A DNA stretch of 64,000 bases from contig NC_018014.1 in assembly GCF_000265425.1 (NCBI RefSeq), forward strand, positions 1,550,001-1,614,000. Reading direction: 5' to 3'. Source of the DNA: Terriglobus roseus DSM 18391 (GTDB lineage: Bacteria; Acidobacteriota; Terriglobia; Terriglobales; Acidobacteriaceae). The position numbers and the translations under genes were made by a program. The notes beneath the pieces are model-generated. The model was not told where the DNA came from. It did no database searches and was given only the letters and a program-made list of their open reading frames with translations. Of the stretch, positions 11,102 to 18,117 are shown piece after piece; position 1 is the stretch's first letter; each line of letters opens with the position of its first letter.

Positions 11102-11506
11102 TTGAGCAAAATGTTGAGTTCCTGGAAAGAAATCGCGCACTTCTTCGGTAAGGGAGTGCGTACCGTGCAGCGTTGGGAGAAGACGCTTGACCTGCCGATT
11201 CACCGCCCACCAGGTGCGCCCAGCAATGTGGTGCTCGCTCGCACGAGCGATCTGGAAGAGTGGATGCATCGTGGTCCCGTCTCGCGTGCCGAACTGGATG
11301 GTCCAGTCGTTACAGGTCAGTCGGACTCCAGCGTCTCCCTTACCGCTCTTGAGCGGGAGGTTGCTTACCTGGCGGAAATCACCGGTATCAAAGCTGTCGC
11401 GGCGGAGGCTTCTGCTTCGGCTCAGGATCGCGTGAGCGCACTGACGGAGCTGATCGCTGAAGCGAACAGCCGCCTTTCGGAGCGTACTGGTATTCGCGCC
11501 GCGTAA
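11102..11506 (+). CDS. Small MerR/excisionase-type HTH DNA-binding protein
   Basis: The N-terminal 35 residues form a winged-helix segment: LSSWKEIAHFFGKGVRTVQRWEKTLDLPIHRPP, with a recognition helix VRTVQRWE. The remainder is a helical tail (LEREVAYLAEITGIK ... ALTELIAEANSRLSERTG) that may mediate dimerisation. Similar short HTH proteins are frequent in Acidobacteriota, but their targets are unknown. I prefer TTG 11102, since GAGGTG lies just before it; ATG 11111 and GTG 11066 are alternatives. It follows the flagellar genes and may regulate locally, perhaps through the nearby 20-bp palindrome, which is speculation. A terminator follows. Confidence 0.75.
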   Translation: MSKMLSSWKEIAHFFGKGVRTVQRWEKTLDLPIHRPPGAPSNVVLARTSDLEEWMHRGPVSRAELDGPVVTGQSDSSVSLTALEREVAYLAEITGIKAVAAEASASAQDRVSALTELIAEANSRLSERTGIRAA

Positions 11507-11529
11507 CAGGTTTTCCGCTTCGCAATGAC

Positions 11530-11556
11530 ACACCCGCCAACATGGCGGGTGTTCTT
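11530..11556 (+). terminator. Terminator after the HTH gene
   Basis: A 10-bp stem ACACCCGCCA/TGGCGGGTGT (11530-11539 with 11543-11552) with a 3-base loop is followed by TCTTGT. Confidence 0.85.
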
Positions 11557-11662
11557 GTATGCGGCCCAAGTGAGCGCTCGCTGGTGGGCTGCGCGACGGC
11601 CTCAAGCGATACCATGAGACCTGCGCCAACGTTTACGCGGCGCGGCTTGGAGTAACAGCATC

Positions 11663-13243
11663 ATGGCTTATCGCGACCTGCGCGAATGGATTGCGCGGCT
11701 GGACAAGTGTGGGGAACTGAAGCGCATCAAGATCGAGGTCGATCCTGACCTGGAGATGGCAGAGATAGCGGATCGTGCCGCCAAGATGAACGGCGGCAAA
11801 GGCGGTCCGGCGCTGCTGTTCGAAAACATCAAGGGCCATCCTGGCGCCCGCGTGCTGATGAACCAGTTCGGCAGTGAGCGCAAGATGCGCATGGCGCTGG
11901 AGTGCAACTCGCTGGACGAGATCGCCGGCCGCATCGACACCCTGCTGAAGCCGCAGATGCCGTCGACGTTGATGGACAAGCTGAAGATGCTGCCCATGCT
12001 GGCGGAGATCGGGTCGTTCTTCCCGAAGGTGATCGAGCGTCGCAACGCACCCTGCAAGGAAGTGATCCAGACGGGCGACAGTATCGACTTGCTGGATATC
12101 CCCGTGCTCAGAACCTGGCCGGGCGATGCAGGGCGTTTCATCACGCTACCGCTGGTCATCACGCGCGATCCTAAGTCCGGCAAGCGTAACACCGGTATGT
12201 ACCGCATGCAGGTCTATGACGAGCGGACGACCGGGATGCACTGGCAGCGGCAGAAGAATGCTGCCGAACACTTGCGTGATCGTCTGCGCGCGACGGCGAC
12301 CAGTGATGCAGAGCGCGTAAACCTGATGGCCATGACAGCCGGCGGCACAAGTGCTTCCGGTGCGGCTGCGGATAGTCTGCCCGGCGTGACGCTCTCGCGC
12401 ATCCGTGGCGAGCGGATGGAGGTGGCCGTCGCCATCGGCACCGATCCAGCCATGACCTTCAGCGCCATCGTTCCCGCACCGCCCGAGATCGAGGAGTTCC
12501 TCATCGCCGGCTTCCTGCGGCAGCAGCCGGTGGAACTGGTGAAATGCGAGACGGTGAACCTGGAGGTGCCAGCGCACGCCGAGTTCATCCTGGAGGGCTA
12601 CGTCGAACTGGGCGAGCTGCGGATGGAAGGACCGTTCGGCGATCACACTGGCTTCTACACCATGCCGGAGGAGTACCCGGTCTTCCACCTGACGGCCATC
12701 ACGCACCGTAAGAACCCGATCTACGCCGCGACCGTCGTCGGCAAGCCGCCGATGGAAGATGCATGGCTGGCGAAGGCGGTCGAGCGCATTTTCCTGCCGC
12801 TGATCAAGCTGACGATGCCGGAGATTGTGGACATCAACCTGCCGCCCGAGGGCGTCGCGCACAACCTGATGCTCGTCTCGATCCGTAAGAGCTACGCGGG
12901 ACAGGCGCGCAAGGTGATGAGCGGCATCTGGGCGCTGGGTCAGGCGATGTTCACGAAGTGCATCGTGGTCGTCGACGAGGATTGCGATGTGCAGGATGTG
13001 GGCGAGGTCGTGCTGCGCGTTGCGAACAACATCGACCCGGAGCGCGACATTCAGTTCACGCTGGGCCCCGTCGATTCACTCGATCACGCGTCCCGCATGC
13101 CGAACTACGGCAGCAAGATGGGCATCGACGCCACCCGCAAGTGGGCCGCAGAAGGCTTCACACGGCCGTGGCCGCAGATGCTGGAGATGCCGAAGGATGT
13201 GAAGACGCACGTGGACGCTATCTGGTCGAAACTTGGTATTTAG
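11663..13243 (+). CDS. ubiD: UbiD-family (de)carboxylase
   Basis: UbiD enzymes use prenylated FMN to remove or add carboxyl groups on aromatic or unsaturated acids, including a step of quinone biosynthesis. The 526-residue product matches the family in length and order: N-terminal domain (MAYRDLREWIARLDKCGELKRI), the FMN-binding middle part, and the signature MEGPFGDHTGFYTMPEEYP followed by HRKNPIYAATVVGKPPMED. No prenyltransferase UbiX is in the window, so the cofactor supplier lies elsewhere. The substrate cannot be decided: menaquinone-pathway and other aromatic-acid decarboxylases share this sequence. GGAG lies about 10 bases before the ATG. Confidence 0.93.
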   Translation: MAYRDLREWIARLDKCGELKRIKIEVDPDLEMAEIADRAAKMNGGKGGPALLFENIKGHPGARVLMNQFGSERKMRMALECNSLDEIAGRIDTLLKPQMPSTLMDKLKMLPMLAEIGSFFPKVIERRNAPCKEVIQTGDSIDLLDIPVLRTWPGDAGRFITLPLVITRDPKSGKRNTGMYRMQVYDERTTGMHWQRQKNAAEHLRDRLRATATSDAERVNLMAMTAGGTSASGAAADSLPGVTLSRIRGERMEVAVAIGTDPAMTFSAIVPAPPEIEEFLIAGFLRQQPVELVKCETVNLEVPAHAEFILEGYVELGELRMEGPFGDHTGFYTMPEEYPVFHLTAITHRKNPIYAATVVGKPPMEDAWLAKAVERIFLPLIKLTMPEIVDINLPPEGVAHNLMLVSIRKSYAGQARKVMSGIWALGQAMFTKCIVVVDEDCDVQDVGEVVLRVANNIDPERDIQFTLGPVDSLDHASRMPNYGSKMGIDATRKWAAEGFTRPWPQMLEMPKDVKTHVDAIWSKLGI

Positions 13244-13244
13244 C

Positions 13245-13273
13245 TTGCACCGGCCTTCGCTGTATTTCATACT
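13245..13273 (+). promoter_or_regulatory. Promoter of the toxin-antitoxin pair, leaderless
   Basis: TTGCAC (13245-13250) and CATACT (13268-13273) are spaced by 17 bases. The ATG of the antitoxin (13280) begins exactly 6 bases after the -10 box, at the expected start of transcription, and there is no Shine-Dalgarno sequence. Confidence 0.6.
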
Positions 13274-13279
13274 TGCGGT

Positions 13280-13534
13280 ATGAAACTCGCAGCGAAGGTC
13301 GGTGAGCGCGGTCAGGTCGTGATCCCCAAGGCCATTCGCGAAGAGTTGGCGATTGGCAAGGACTCGGCGGTCGAATTCGAATTGAAGGGAAAGGTTCTTA
13401 CCCTTCGACCGAAGAAGAATCTTGAGAAGATCCGCAAGGCCCTCGCGCAATACAAAGGGTCTCAGACGGGTGCGCTGAGGGCTGATGGCTTTGCGTCTGT
13501 CGATGAGTACATGCGCGTTATCCGGTCGCGATGA
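13280..13534 (+). CDS. vapB: AbrB/MazE-type antitoxin
   Basis: This 84-residue protein carries an AbrB/SpoVT swapped-hairpin DNA-binding domain: KVGERGQVVIPKAIREELAIGKDSAVEFELKGKVLTLRP. The C-terminal helices (LEKIRKALAQYKG ... FASVDEYMRVIRSR) would wrap around the toxin. It overlaps the PIN-domain toxin gene by 4 bases (ATGA), the usual coupling of antitoxin and toxin. The antitoxin-toxin complex normally represses its own promoter. The gene symbol reflects the pairing with a VapC-like toxin. Confidence 0.88.
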   Translation: MKLAAKVGERGQVVIPKAIREELAIGKDSAVEFELKGKVLTLRPKKNLEKIRKALAQYKGSQTGALRADGFASVDEYMRVIRSR

Positions 13535-13983
13535 TTACCGCGATCGATACGAACGTTCTTCTTGACCTGATCGACAGTGATGCTGGAAAGGCAGACGATG
13601 CCGAAGAGGCGCTCCTGCTGTGTTCCGGAGATGGATCGCTGACCATCAGCACCATCTGCTACGCGGAACTGGCTCCCCGCTTCCCCGACCAGGCCCCACT
13701 CGATGCGTTGTTGAGTCGCCTTGCGATTACGGTTTCCGATTTGGATCGCCGTGGAGCCTTCCTCGCCGGTAAGTTCTTTGCGGAGCATCTTCGTCGTGGT
13801 GGTAAGCGTACCCGCATCTTGCCGGACTTCCTGGTCGCAGCCCATGCAATGCAGGCCGCAGACAGGTTATTGACCAGGGACGGACGCTTCTACCGGGATG
13901 CGTTCTCAAAACTCAACGCACTCTCACCCGCTGAGCTAATCGCCCGCCACCGGAAAGCTTCACAGCGGAACCAGGCGCTATAG
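13531..13983 (+). CDS. vapC: PIN-domain toxin (VapC-like ribonuclease)
   Basis: The 150-residue product is a PIN-domain nuclease. The acidic metal-binding residues are visible in AIDTNVLLDLID (first Asp), CYAELAP (Glu), LPDFLVAAHA (Asp), and the final RDGRFY segment. VapC toxins cut tRNA or rRNA when the antitoxin is degraded. Its start overlaps the antitoxin stop as ATGA, giving translational coupling. All expected catalytic acids are present, so it looks active. There are no transposase or integrase genes near, but such pairs move readily. Confidence 0.9.
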   Translation: MITAIDTNVLLDLIDSDAGKADDAEEALLLCSGDGSLTISTICYAELAPRFPDQAPLDALLSRLAITVSDLDRRGAFLAGKFFAEHLRRGGKRTRILPDFLVAAHAMQAADRLLTRDGRFYRDAFSKLNALSPAELIARHRKASQRNQAL

Positions 13984-14000
13984 CAAGCCATTCAGTCCGT

Positions 14001-15116
14001 CTATTTCCGGATCGTGTTGCGCTTGCTATTCGTCGTCAGCTTCTTCAGGACGAACTCCTGAAAGACGTTGTTCATGGCGTCCCCGGCGATGCCGAGCAGG
14101 CCGTTCACGACGGTGACCCTGGCGCCTTTGCGGTCTTCCGGCGCGTAGTAGAGGTTCGAAAGAGCACCCGCGGACATGTCGCCCAGCACGGTCGAATAGT
14201 TGAACTGGTGCCGGCCGTTGTCACCACGTGTCACAACGGTCCGGGTGACGGCATAGAGAAAGCGCTTCCGTACGGTGCCTGTCCCACGATAAAAGTAGCG
14301 TGGATCCTGGTGGAAGAGGGACGGGTAGATCGCTCCGCCCAGGAATGTGCCGGAGACGAGGTTGCCCAGATCTGCCCCATACCTGCGACCGTAGCCGGCT
14401 GCCCCCTGACCATACCCGGGAAAGGCGTTCGCTGCCTGCTGGACACCTGCTACCGTGCCTACCAGCAGTAGATTGCCGGGATCGCTGGCGTTCTTAAATG
14501 CGAGTCGAAACTTCTGTCCGGAGGTCAGCGGTGCGGCCCGGTACATGTAGCTGACAAAGAAGTTGGGGATGATGCCGGCCACGCGCTGTTGCTCCGCCAT
14601 CTGGATCTGGGCCTGGGCGATGTCCTTCTGTGAAGCCGTAACGCTCACCGAGTCGCTTGCCGCTGGATGCAGTGTGAACGTCGTCGTTGCCGTGTTCGCT
14701 TCTGGGGCCAGCTTCACCACGCCCGAGACCGGGCTGAAGCCGTCGCGCGAGACGACGACGGTGTAGTTGCCGGGCGGCAGATCGCTGATGGCGAAGCTCC
14801 CGTTGGCGTCGGTCTCTGCCTCGCGTGTGGGCAGCAGCGGCGCGCTAAGTTCCGCCTTTGCGCCGGGCAGCGGATCACCTTCGGGCGAGGTCACGTGACC
14901 GTTCAGGTTGCAGTAGGTGACGTTCTGCTGGCCTGCATCGGCAGACGACAGGATGGGGTGTACAGGCGCAAGGGTGTTCCACTGCTGCGCGTGGAGCGCG
15001 GGCGCAGACAGGGCGGACAGTGCGAGGAGGCCGGCGACCGCACGCTCTTGGAGCGGCCAAAGGCCGCGGGGGTCTGAGGGAATCTTCAACATGAACTGGG
15101 TGTTGGATGCAGGCAT
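14001..15116 (-). CDS. Exported protein with carboxypeptidase regulatory-like domain
   Basis: The 371-residue product has a signal sequence (AVAGLLALSALSAPALHAQ), then a beta-sandwich carboxypeptidase-regulatory-like domain at about residues 70-150: NLNGHVTSPEGDPLPGAKAELS ... DANGSFAISDLPPGNYTVVVSRDGF. The C-terminal half (FKNASDPGNLLLVGTVAGVQQA ... FNYSTVLGDMSAGALSNLYYAPEDRKG) is Gly/Tyr-rich and recurs in Acidobacteriota as a cell-envelope protein of unknown job; it lacks a TonB receptor plug. It may start at residue 9 instead (ATG 15092). It is convergent with the toxin gene. Confidence 0.8.
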   Translation of the reverse strand: MPASNTQFMLKIPSDPRGLWPLQERAVAGLLALSALSAPALHAQQWNTLAPVHPILSSADAGQQNVTYCNLNGHVTSPEGDPLPGAKAELSAPLLPTREAETDANGSFAISDLPPGNYTVVVSRDGFSPVSGVVKLAPEANTATTTFTLHPAASDSVSVTASQKDIAQAQIQMAEQQRVAGIIPNFFVSYMYRAAPLTSGQKFRLAFKNASDPGNLLLVGTVAGVQQAANAFPGYGQGAAGYGRRYGADLGNLVSGTFLGGAIYPSLFHQDPRYFYRGTGTVRKRFLYAVTRTVVTRGDNGRHQFNYSTVLGDMSAGALSNLYYAPEDRKGARVTVVNGLLGIAGDAMNNVFQEFVLKKLTTNSKRNTIRK

Positions 15117-15243
15117 CGTGCAGCCATCCGAGGGCTAGCGTTCGAACATCGGCCATGGCTGCTTCTGGCCGACAGACCAGCCGCAGATGGGTGGCATCTA
15201 TACACCTGCCGCGTCGTTTCCCCCATCGCGGTTCGGAGAGATT

Positions 15244-16275
15244 GTGAACGAGGCACCGTCGCGCCCTCTCTGGCGCGCGAGCATCCTGCTGTCGCTGACC
15301 TTGGCTTTTGTAAGCTGGCAATCTGCACGCGCTTCACTTGCCGTGCTGGTGGGTGAGCCCTTCGGCAGCTTCGGCACCATGATGCCACTGGGGCATACGG
15401 CCATCTATCTGAACCATGTCTGTGCGGACGGTCCGCTGAAGGTGCGACTGTGCCGGCCGGACGAGCCGCAGGGCGTTGTCCTGGCGCGTTACCACGCGAT
15501 TGGTCAGTATGACTGGCTGGCCACGCCCATCATGGATTTCCTCTACGCCACGCACGACCCAGCAGAGGTGCTCGCCTTTGCCACGCCGCAGAAGGTATGG
15601 GCCATGCGCGAAAGGTACCGCGAACGCTTCCTGCGCGAGGTGGTTCCCGACGGCAAGCAGGGAACCATGAATGGCGATGGCAGCGCGAAACATGCGCACG
15701 ACCTGGATGAGTGGTGGGAGACTGCGGGCATGGCATATCAGCGGCGCCTGTGGGCCTATGAAGTGTCCACTACGCCCGAGCAGGATGCGACGCTGGTCGC
15801 GGTGATGAACGACCAGGCGAATCGCCACCGCTATCACCTGAGCGGCGCCAACTGCGCGGACTTTGCGGCGGAGCTTCTGAATCTGTACTACCCCGGTGCG
15901 GTGCGTCACGCTGACCGCATCGCCGACTACGGCCTGATGACGCCGAAGCACGTGGTGCGCAGCCTGACCGGATACGCGGAGAAGCATCCGGAATTGGACA
16001 TGCATGTGTGGGAGATTGCGCAGATACCGGGTTCGCTGCGACGCAGCAAGACGGTGTGGGGCGGGGTGGAATCGGCGTTGAAGACGAAGCGGTACCTCTT
16101 CACGCTGCTGGTCATCCAGCCAGAGGTACCGCTGGTACTGGAGGCGCTGTACCTGCGGCATGGCCGCTGGAAGCTGGGGCAAGGCGCGCAGCCCATGCCG
16201 CCGTTGATGCAGACCGGGCCGGAAGAAACTGTGGCGGCCACTCCAACGGCGCTGGAGCCGGCTGGATCAGAGTAG
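15244..16275 (+). CDS. Secreted protein of unknown family, candidate Cys/His papain-like hydrolase (copy 1)
   Basis: This 343-residue protein has a signal peptide (about 1-30, ending QSARA) and shares its whole length with the gene at 25566-26654. Both have EPFGSFG/EPYGRFG, a GHTAIYLNHVC motif with His51, and GANCADF with Cys204, then YYPGAVRHADRIADYGLMTPKHVVRSL. A His followed by an NC motif is the order seen in circularly permuted papain-like (NlpC/P60, LRAT, DUF4105) enzymes, so a periplasmic peptidase or amidase is possible. That assignment is inferred from motifs only. Start GTG 15244 is chosen because GGAGAG precedes it and it yields a proper signal peptide. Confidence 0.75.
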   Translation: MNEAPSRPLWRASILLSLTLAFVSWQSARASLAVLVGEPFGSFGTMMPLGHTAIYLNHVCADGPLKVRLCRPDEPQGVVLARYHAIGQYDWLATPIMDFLYATHDPAEVLAFATPQKVWAMRERYRERFLREVVPDGKQGTMNGDGSAKHAHDLDEWWETAGMAYQRRLWAYEVSTTPEQDATLVAVMNDQANRHRYHLSGANCADFAAELLNLYYPGAVRHADRIADYGLMTPKHVVRSLTGYAEKHPELDMHVWEIAQIPGSLRRSKTVWGGVESALKTKRYLFTLLVIQPEVPLVLEALYLRHGRWKLGQGAQPMPPLMQTGPEETVAATPTALEPAGSE

Positions 16276-16295
16276 ACAGATCGATCCAGCCGGTT
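16258..16295. terminator. Possible bidirectional terminator between convergent genes
   Basis: An 11-bp perfect inverted repeat CCGGCTGGATC/GATCCAGCCGG (16258-16268 with 16283-16293) overlaps the last codons of the plus-strand gene and lies between two convergent genes. The T-run is short (TT), so efficiency is uncertain. Confidence 0.5.
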
Positions 16296-16307
16296 CCATC
16301 CGTGACG

Positions 16308-17027
16308 CTACTTTGAGTTTCCGAAGAGCACGCCGCTCTGGTTGTTGCGGATGCACTTGGTGTAGTTGAACAGGAAGGTGTCACGCATGCGGGCGTAGTC
16401 CGCTGCAGTCTTGATCGGCGTCTTTGCGGGGTTCAGCAGGTACACGGTCGTCACCACGTGCGTGCGGTCGTCGATCAGCAGGTAGATGCCGAGCGTCTTG
16501 CCGTCTACCGCGTTGCGATCCAGGCCGGCAATGCTAAAGGCGTTGAACGGCGACTTCCGCGTGGTGTTGCGCGATACGTTCTTGTCGGACGCGATGATGT
16601 CGTCAAAGTCGTCGAAGAGCGCCTTGCGATTGGCGATGAAGTTCGCTTCGGGCAGCAGTTCGATCTTGGCGCTGGCGTACGGATCGGATCCTGGGTAGGC
16701 AAAATCGACGCGCCGGCCGGCGAGCAGGGGAACGGTGCCTGCCTTGCCGTGGGACTGTACCGGACGCTGTTTCACATCGTCCGGCATGGGAACGATGTTC
16801 GTAATCTGCAGGCCGTCCGGGAAGGAGCACGACTCATATGGCTTCAGTTGCGGAAAGGACTGCGGAGCGGCGGTCTTCGGCGCAGATGCCGCGGCGCTGG
16901 GCAGCGGCGTGGACAGCGTCTTGCGTGGCGCCGGCTTCGGGCCGGCGGCTGGAGCGGTTTGAGCGGGCAGCGCAGCCACTGGCAGCAGGAGGACGGCGAC
17001 GATGGCGGAGCGGGAGAAGCACAGCAT
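16308..17027 (-). CDS. Exported hypothetical protein
   Basis: The 239-residue product has a signal peptide (MLCFSRSAIVAVLLLPVAALPAQT), a Pro/Ala-rich linker to about residue 55, and a globular domain with YESCSFPDGLQITNIVPMPDDVKQRPV and GKTLGIYLLIDDRTHVVTTVYLLN. Two cysteines (in ESCSF and TKCIRN) could form a disulfide. I do not recognise a family. It is convergent with the Cys/His protein gene and divergent from nuoI, with only 39 bases between its start and nuoI. Confidence 0.75.
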   Translation of the reverse strand: MLCFSRSAIVAVLLLPVAALPAQTAPAAGPKPAPRKTLSTPLPSAAASAPKTAAPQSFPQLKPYESCSFPDGLQITNIVPMPDDVKQRPVQSHGKAGTVPLLAGRRVDFAYPGSDPYASAKIELLPEANFIANRKALFDDFDDIIASDKNVSRNTTRKSPFNAFSIAGLDRNAVDGKTLGIYLLIDDRTHVVTTVYLLNPAKTPIKTAADYARMRDTFLFNYTKCIRNNQSGVLFGNSK

Positions 17028-17030
17028 CTC

Positions 17031-17060
17031 TGAACACTACCGGAAGCGCCGTCGTATACT
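17031..17060 (+). promoter_or_regulatory. Promoter of nuoI, leaderless
   Basis: TGAACA (17031-17036) and TATACT (17055-17060) are spaced by 18 bases. The nuoI ATG (17067) starts 6 bases after the -10 box and no ribosome binding site is present, so transcription probably begins at the start codon. Confidence 0.6.
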
Positions 17061-17066
17061 CAAGCC

Positions 17067-17570
17067 ATGTCAGTCGTCAAGAATATCGCAGGCATCGCCA
17101 AGGGCATGAGCATCACCTTCAAGGAGATGCTGCAGCCGTCAGAGGTCGAAAACTACCCAGACGGCCCCGGGCCGATGCGTGGCGCCATCTTTCAGGAGCG
17201 CTTTCGCGGCAAGCACCAGTTGCAGCGCGACGAGAACGGCCTGGAGAAGTGCGTCGCCTGCTTTCTGTGCGCGGCAGCCTGCCCGTCGAACTGCATCTAC
17301 ATTGAAGCTGCGGAGAACACCGAAGAGACGCGCATCTCCTCCGCCGAGCGCTATGCGAAGGTCTACAACATCGACTACAACCGCTGCATCTTCTGCGGCT
17401 ACTGTGTCGAAGCATGCCCCACGGATGCAATCACGCACGGCCACGGGTTTGAGCTGGCCAGCCTGAATGCGACCAACCTGGTCATGCGCAAGGAAGATCT
17501 GTTGATGCCCACGGCGGCAAAGCCGTTGAAGCCGGGCAGCAGCGAAGACCGCGTCGATTTGCTCTCGTAG
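17067..17570 (+). CDS. nuoI: NADH-quinone oxidoreductase subunit I (8Fe ferredoxin-type)
   Basis: NuoI carries iron-sulfur clusters N6a and N6b in the peripheral arm of respiratory complex I. The 167-residue product contains both [4Fe-4S] motifs: CVACFLCAAACPSNC and CIFCGYCVEACPTDA, with IDYNRCIFCG typical of the subunit. The N-terminus (FKEMLQPSEVENYPDGPGPMRGAIFQERFRGKH) also matches NuoI. No other nuo gene is in the window, so this is an isolated copy; it could be the sole nuoI of a dispersed complex or an extra paralogue. Confidence 0.95.
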   Translation: MSVVKNIAGIAKGMSITFKEMLQPSEVENYPDGPGPMRGAIFQERFRGKHQLQRDENGLEKCVACFLCAAACPSNCIYIEAAENTEETRISSAERYAKVYNIDYNRCIFCGYCVEACPTDAITHGHGFELASLNATNLVMRKEDLLMPTAAKPLKPGSSEDRVDLLS

Positions 17571-17584
17571 ATCGACGCTGGACG

Positions 17585-17986
17585 CTACAGCGCCGAAATC
17601 TCCTGCATCTTGCGGACGGCCGGCGCCATGTCGACAAAGTTCCATGCCTTCACGATCTGGCCGTTCGACCATTCTGCGGTAGCAAACCCTGACAGTTCCG
17701 CAGGAGCGTCCGACGCGTCTTTGCTGGCGTGCATCGCGGCCGTCCAGCGGACCGCGGACTTGTTACCTTCCACGAAGACGTCTTCCACCTTCAGGTGGAT
17801 CTTCGGAAACGCTTCGTGCAACTGCACGACCGTCGCGCGGAAGCCAGCGGCATCCTGAACCGAGTTCGCATCAGGAAAGCCGTGCGCCTGCGCGTTGCTT
17901 GCAAGCAGCTCATCGACGGTGTCCAGCCGTCCCTGATTCCAAACTTCTTCAAACCACCGGTGCGTCAATTCCCGAACATCCTGCAT
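17585..17986 (-). CDS. SnoaL-like / NTF2-fold ester cyclase family protein
   Basis: The 133-residue product starts MQDVRELTHRWFEEVWNQGRLDTVDELLASN, the usual start of SnoaL-like proteins, followed by GFRATVVQLHEAFPKIHLKVEDVFVEGNKSAVRWTA and a final GQIVKAWNFVDM strand. These form a small cone-shaped pocket used by cyclases, isomerases and many proteins of unknown substrate. The ATG at 17986 has a strong GGAGGA site 6 bases upstream, which settles the start. It is convergent with nuoI and divergent from the peptidase gene. Confidence 0.85.
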   Translation of the reverse strand: MQDVRELTHRWFEEVWNQGRLDTVDELLASNAQAHGFPDANSVQDAAGFRATVVQLHEAFPKIHLKVEDVFVEGNKSAVRWTAAMHASKDASDAPAELSGFATAEWSNGQIVKAWNFVDMAPAVRKMQEISAL

Positions 17987-18117
17987 GGCTTTCCTCCAGT
18001 CCAGGCAGACTAAGCAGCATCGAAAGGTGTGGCAAGAGAATTTGCGAGGAACGCTCGTAAATTCCGCCAATCGGAGACCGGTTTCGCAAAACGGCTCCGC
18101 GGTCGGAGAATAGAAGC

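Noticed and set aside
13280..13983. Toxin-antitoxin pair as part of a defence island or mobile element.
   Set aside because: No integrase, transposase, tRNA or other defence genes adjoin it, and flanking genes are ordinary chromosomal genes.
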